Assembly: GCA_037147155.1 (NCBI GenBank)
Contig: JBAWVR010000009.1
Span: forward strand, 1-20,837
DNA: 20,837 bases
Source: JBAWVR01 sp037147155
GTDB taxonomy: Bacteria; Patescibacteriota; Minisyncoccia; Phycocordibacterales; GWA1-40-21
Reading direction: 5' to 3'
The notes beneath the pieces were generated by a model, which saw nothing but the letters and a program-made list of their open reading frames with translations, made no database searches and was not told the origin of the DNA. Each line of letters starts with the position of its first letter. The first letter of the stretch is position 1. Below, piece by piece: positions 20,811-20,837 of the stretch. Both the position numbers and the translations under genes were made by a program.

Positions 20811-20837
20811 AAAACTTTAGCTAAAGAACTTCACAGT
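20784..20837. repeat. Perfect 54-base palindrome at the window end
   Basis: 20811-20837 is the exact reverse complement of 20784-20810 with no loop. The inner half is ruvC coding sequence; the outer half introduces an in-frame stop. This is most likely a fold-back assembly or amplification artefact at a contig end. Confidence 0.9.

Overview
The window looks like a contig from a small-genome bacterium of the Patescibacteria/Candidate Phyla Radiation (Parcubacteria-like). This is an inference from gene content and form: a DNA polymerase I with no room for a working 3'-5' exonuclease, a short YebC, reduced HolA and TsaE, a PilB pilus ATPase, a TrmB-type regulator, apparently leaderless housekeeping genes, and very long perfect terminator hairpins. 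No 16S or ribosomal protein is present to settle it. Both edges look like contig ends: base 1 lies inside a tRNA-Lys, and the last 54 bases are a perfect zero-loop palindrome that interrupts ruvC.

Layout. 1-66: 3' part of tRNA-Lys(TTT), followed by a 320-base noncoding stretch with fragments of the tRNA 3' end. 451-1357: two small unknown genes on +, each with promoter, Shine-Dalgarno and terminator. 1351-6200 (-): holA, a small basic protein, polA, tsaE and a lipoprotein-like gene. 6367-10384 (+): pilB, a noncoding block, ruvB and yebC. 10442-13042 (-): an 866-residue protein of unknown function with a GNAT-like C-terminus. 13374-16988 (-): a cysteine desulfurase-like enzyme followed by two Cys-rich radical-SAM-type proteins. 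17283-18188 (-): a strikingly GC-rich DHH/DHHA1-like protein behind a long hairpin-rich leader. 19099-19863 (+): a TrmB-family regulator. 20145-20810 (-): a small Lys/Asp/Glu-rich protein and a 5'-truncated ruvC.

Functional themes. Replication and repair: holA, polA, ruvB, ruvC. t6A tRNA modification: tsaE. Surface pili and envelope: pilB, lipoprotein. Iron-sulfur/sulfur chemistry: the desulfurase plus the two radical-SAM-type proteins. Two gene classes stand out. Housekeeping genes (holA, polA, tsaE, pilB, and also the GNAT gene) have a -10 box placed so that transcription starts at or just before the ATG. Most of the unknown or GC-richer genes have a strong Shine-Dalgarno and a leader.

Most unusual observations: (1) a ~145-base structured element present twice, each copy starting exactly at the TAA stop of an unrelated gene, with base-paired positions that co-vary and internal loops that are conserved; (2) a radical-SAM-like protein whose cysteine cluster sits at the C-terminus, as if circularly permuted, encoded directly upstream of a normal radical SAM homologue; (3) hairpins enclosing an AGAGGAGAGAG motif in otherwise empty DNA; (4) a switch-like leader in front of the GC-rich DHH-like gene.
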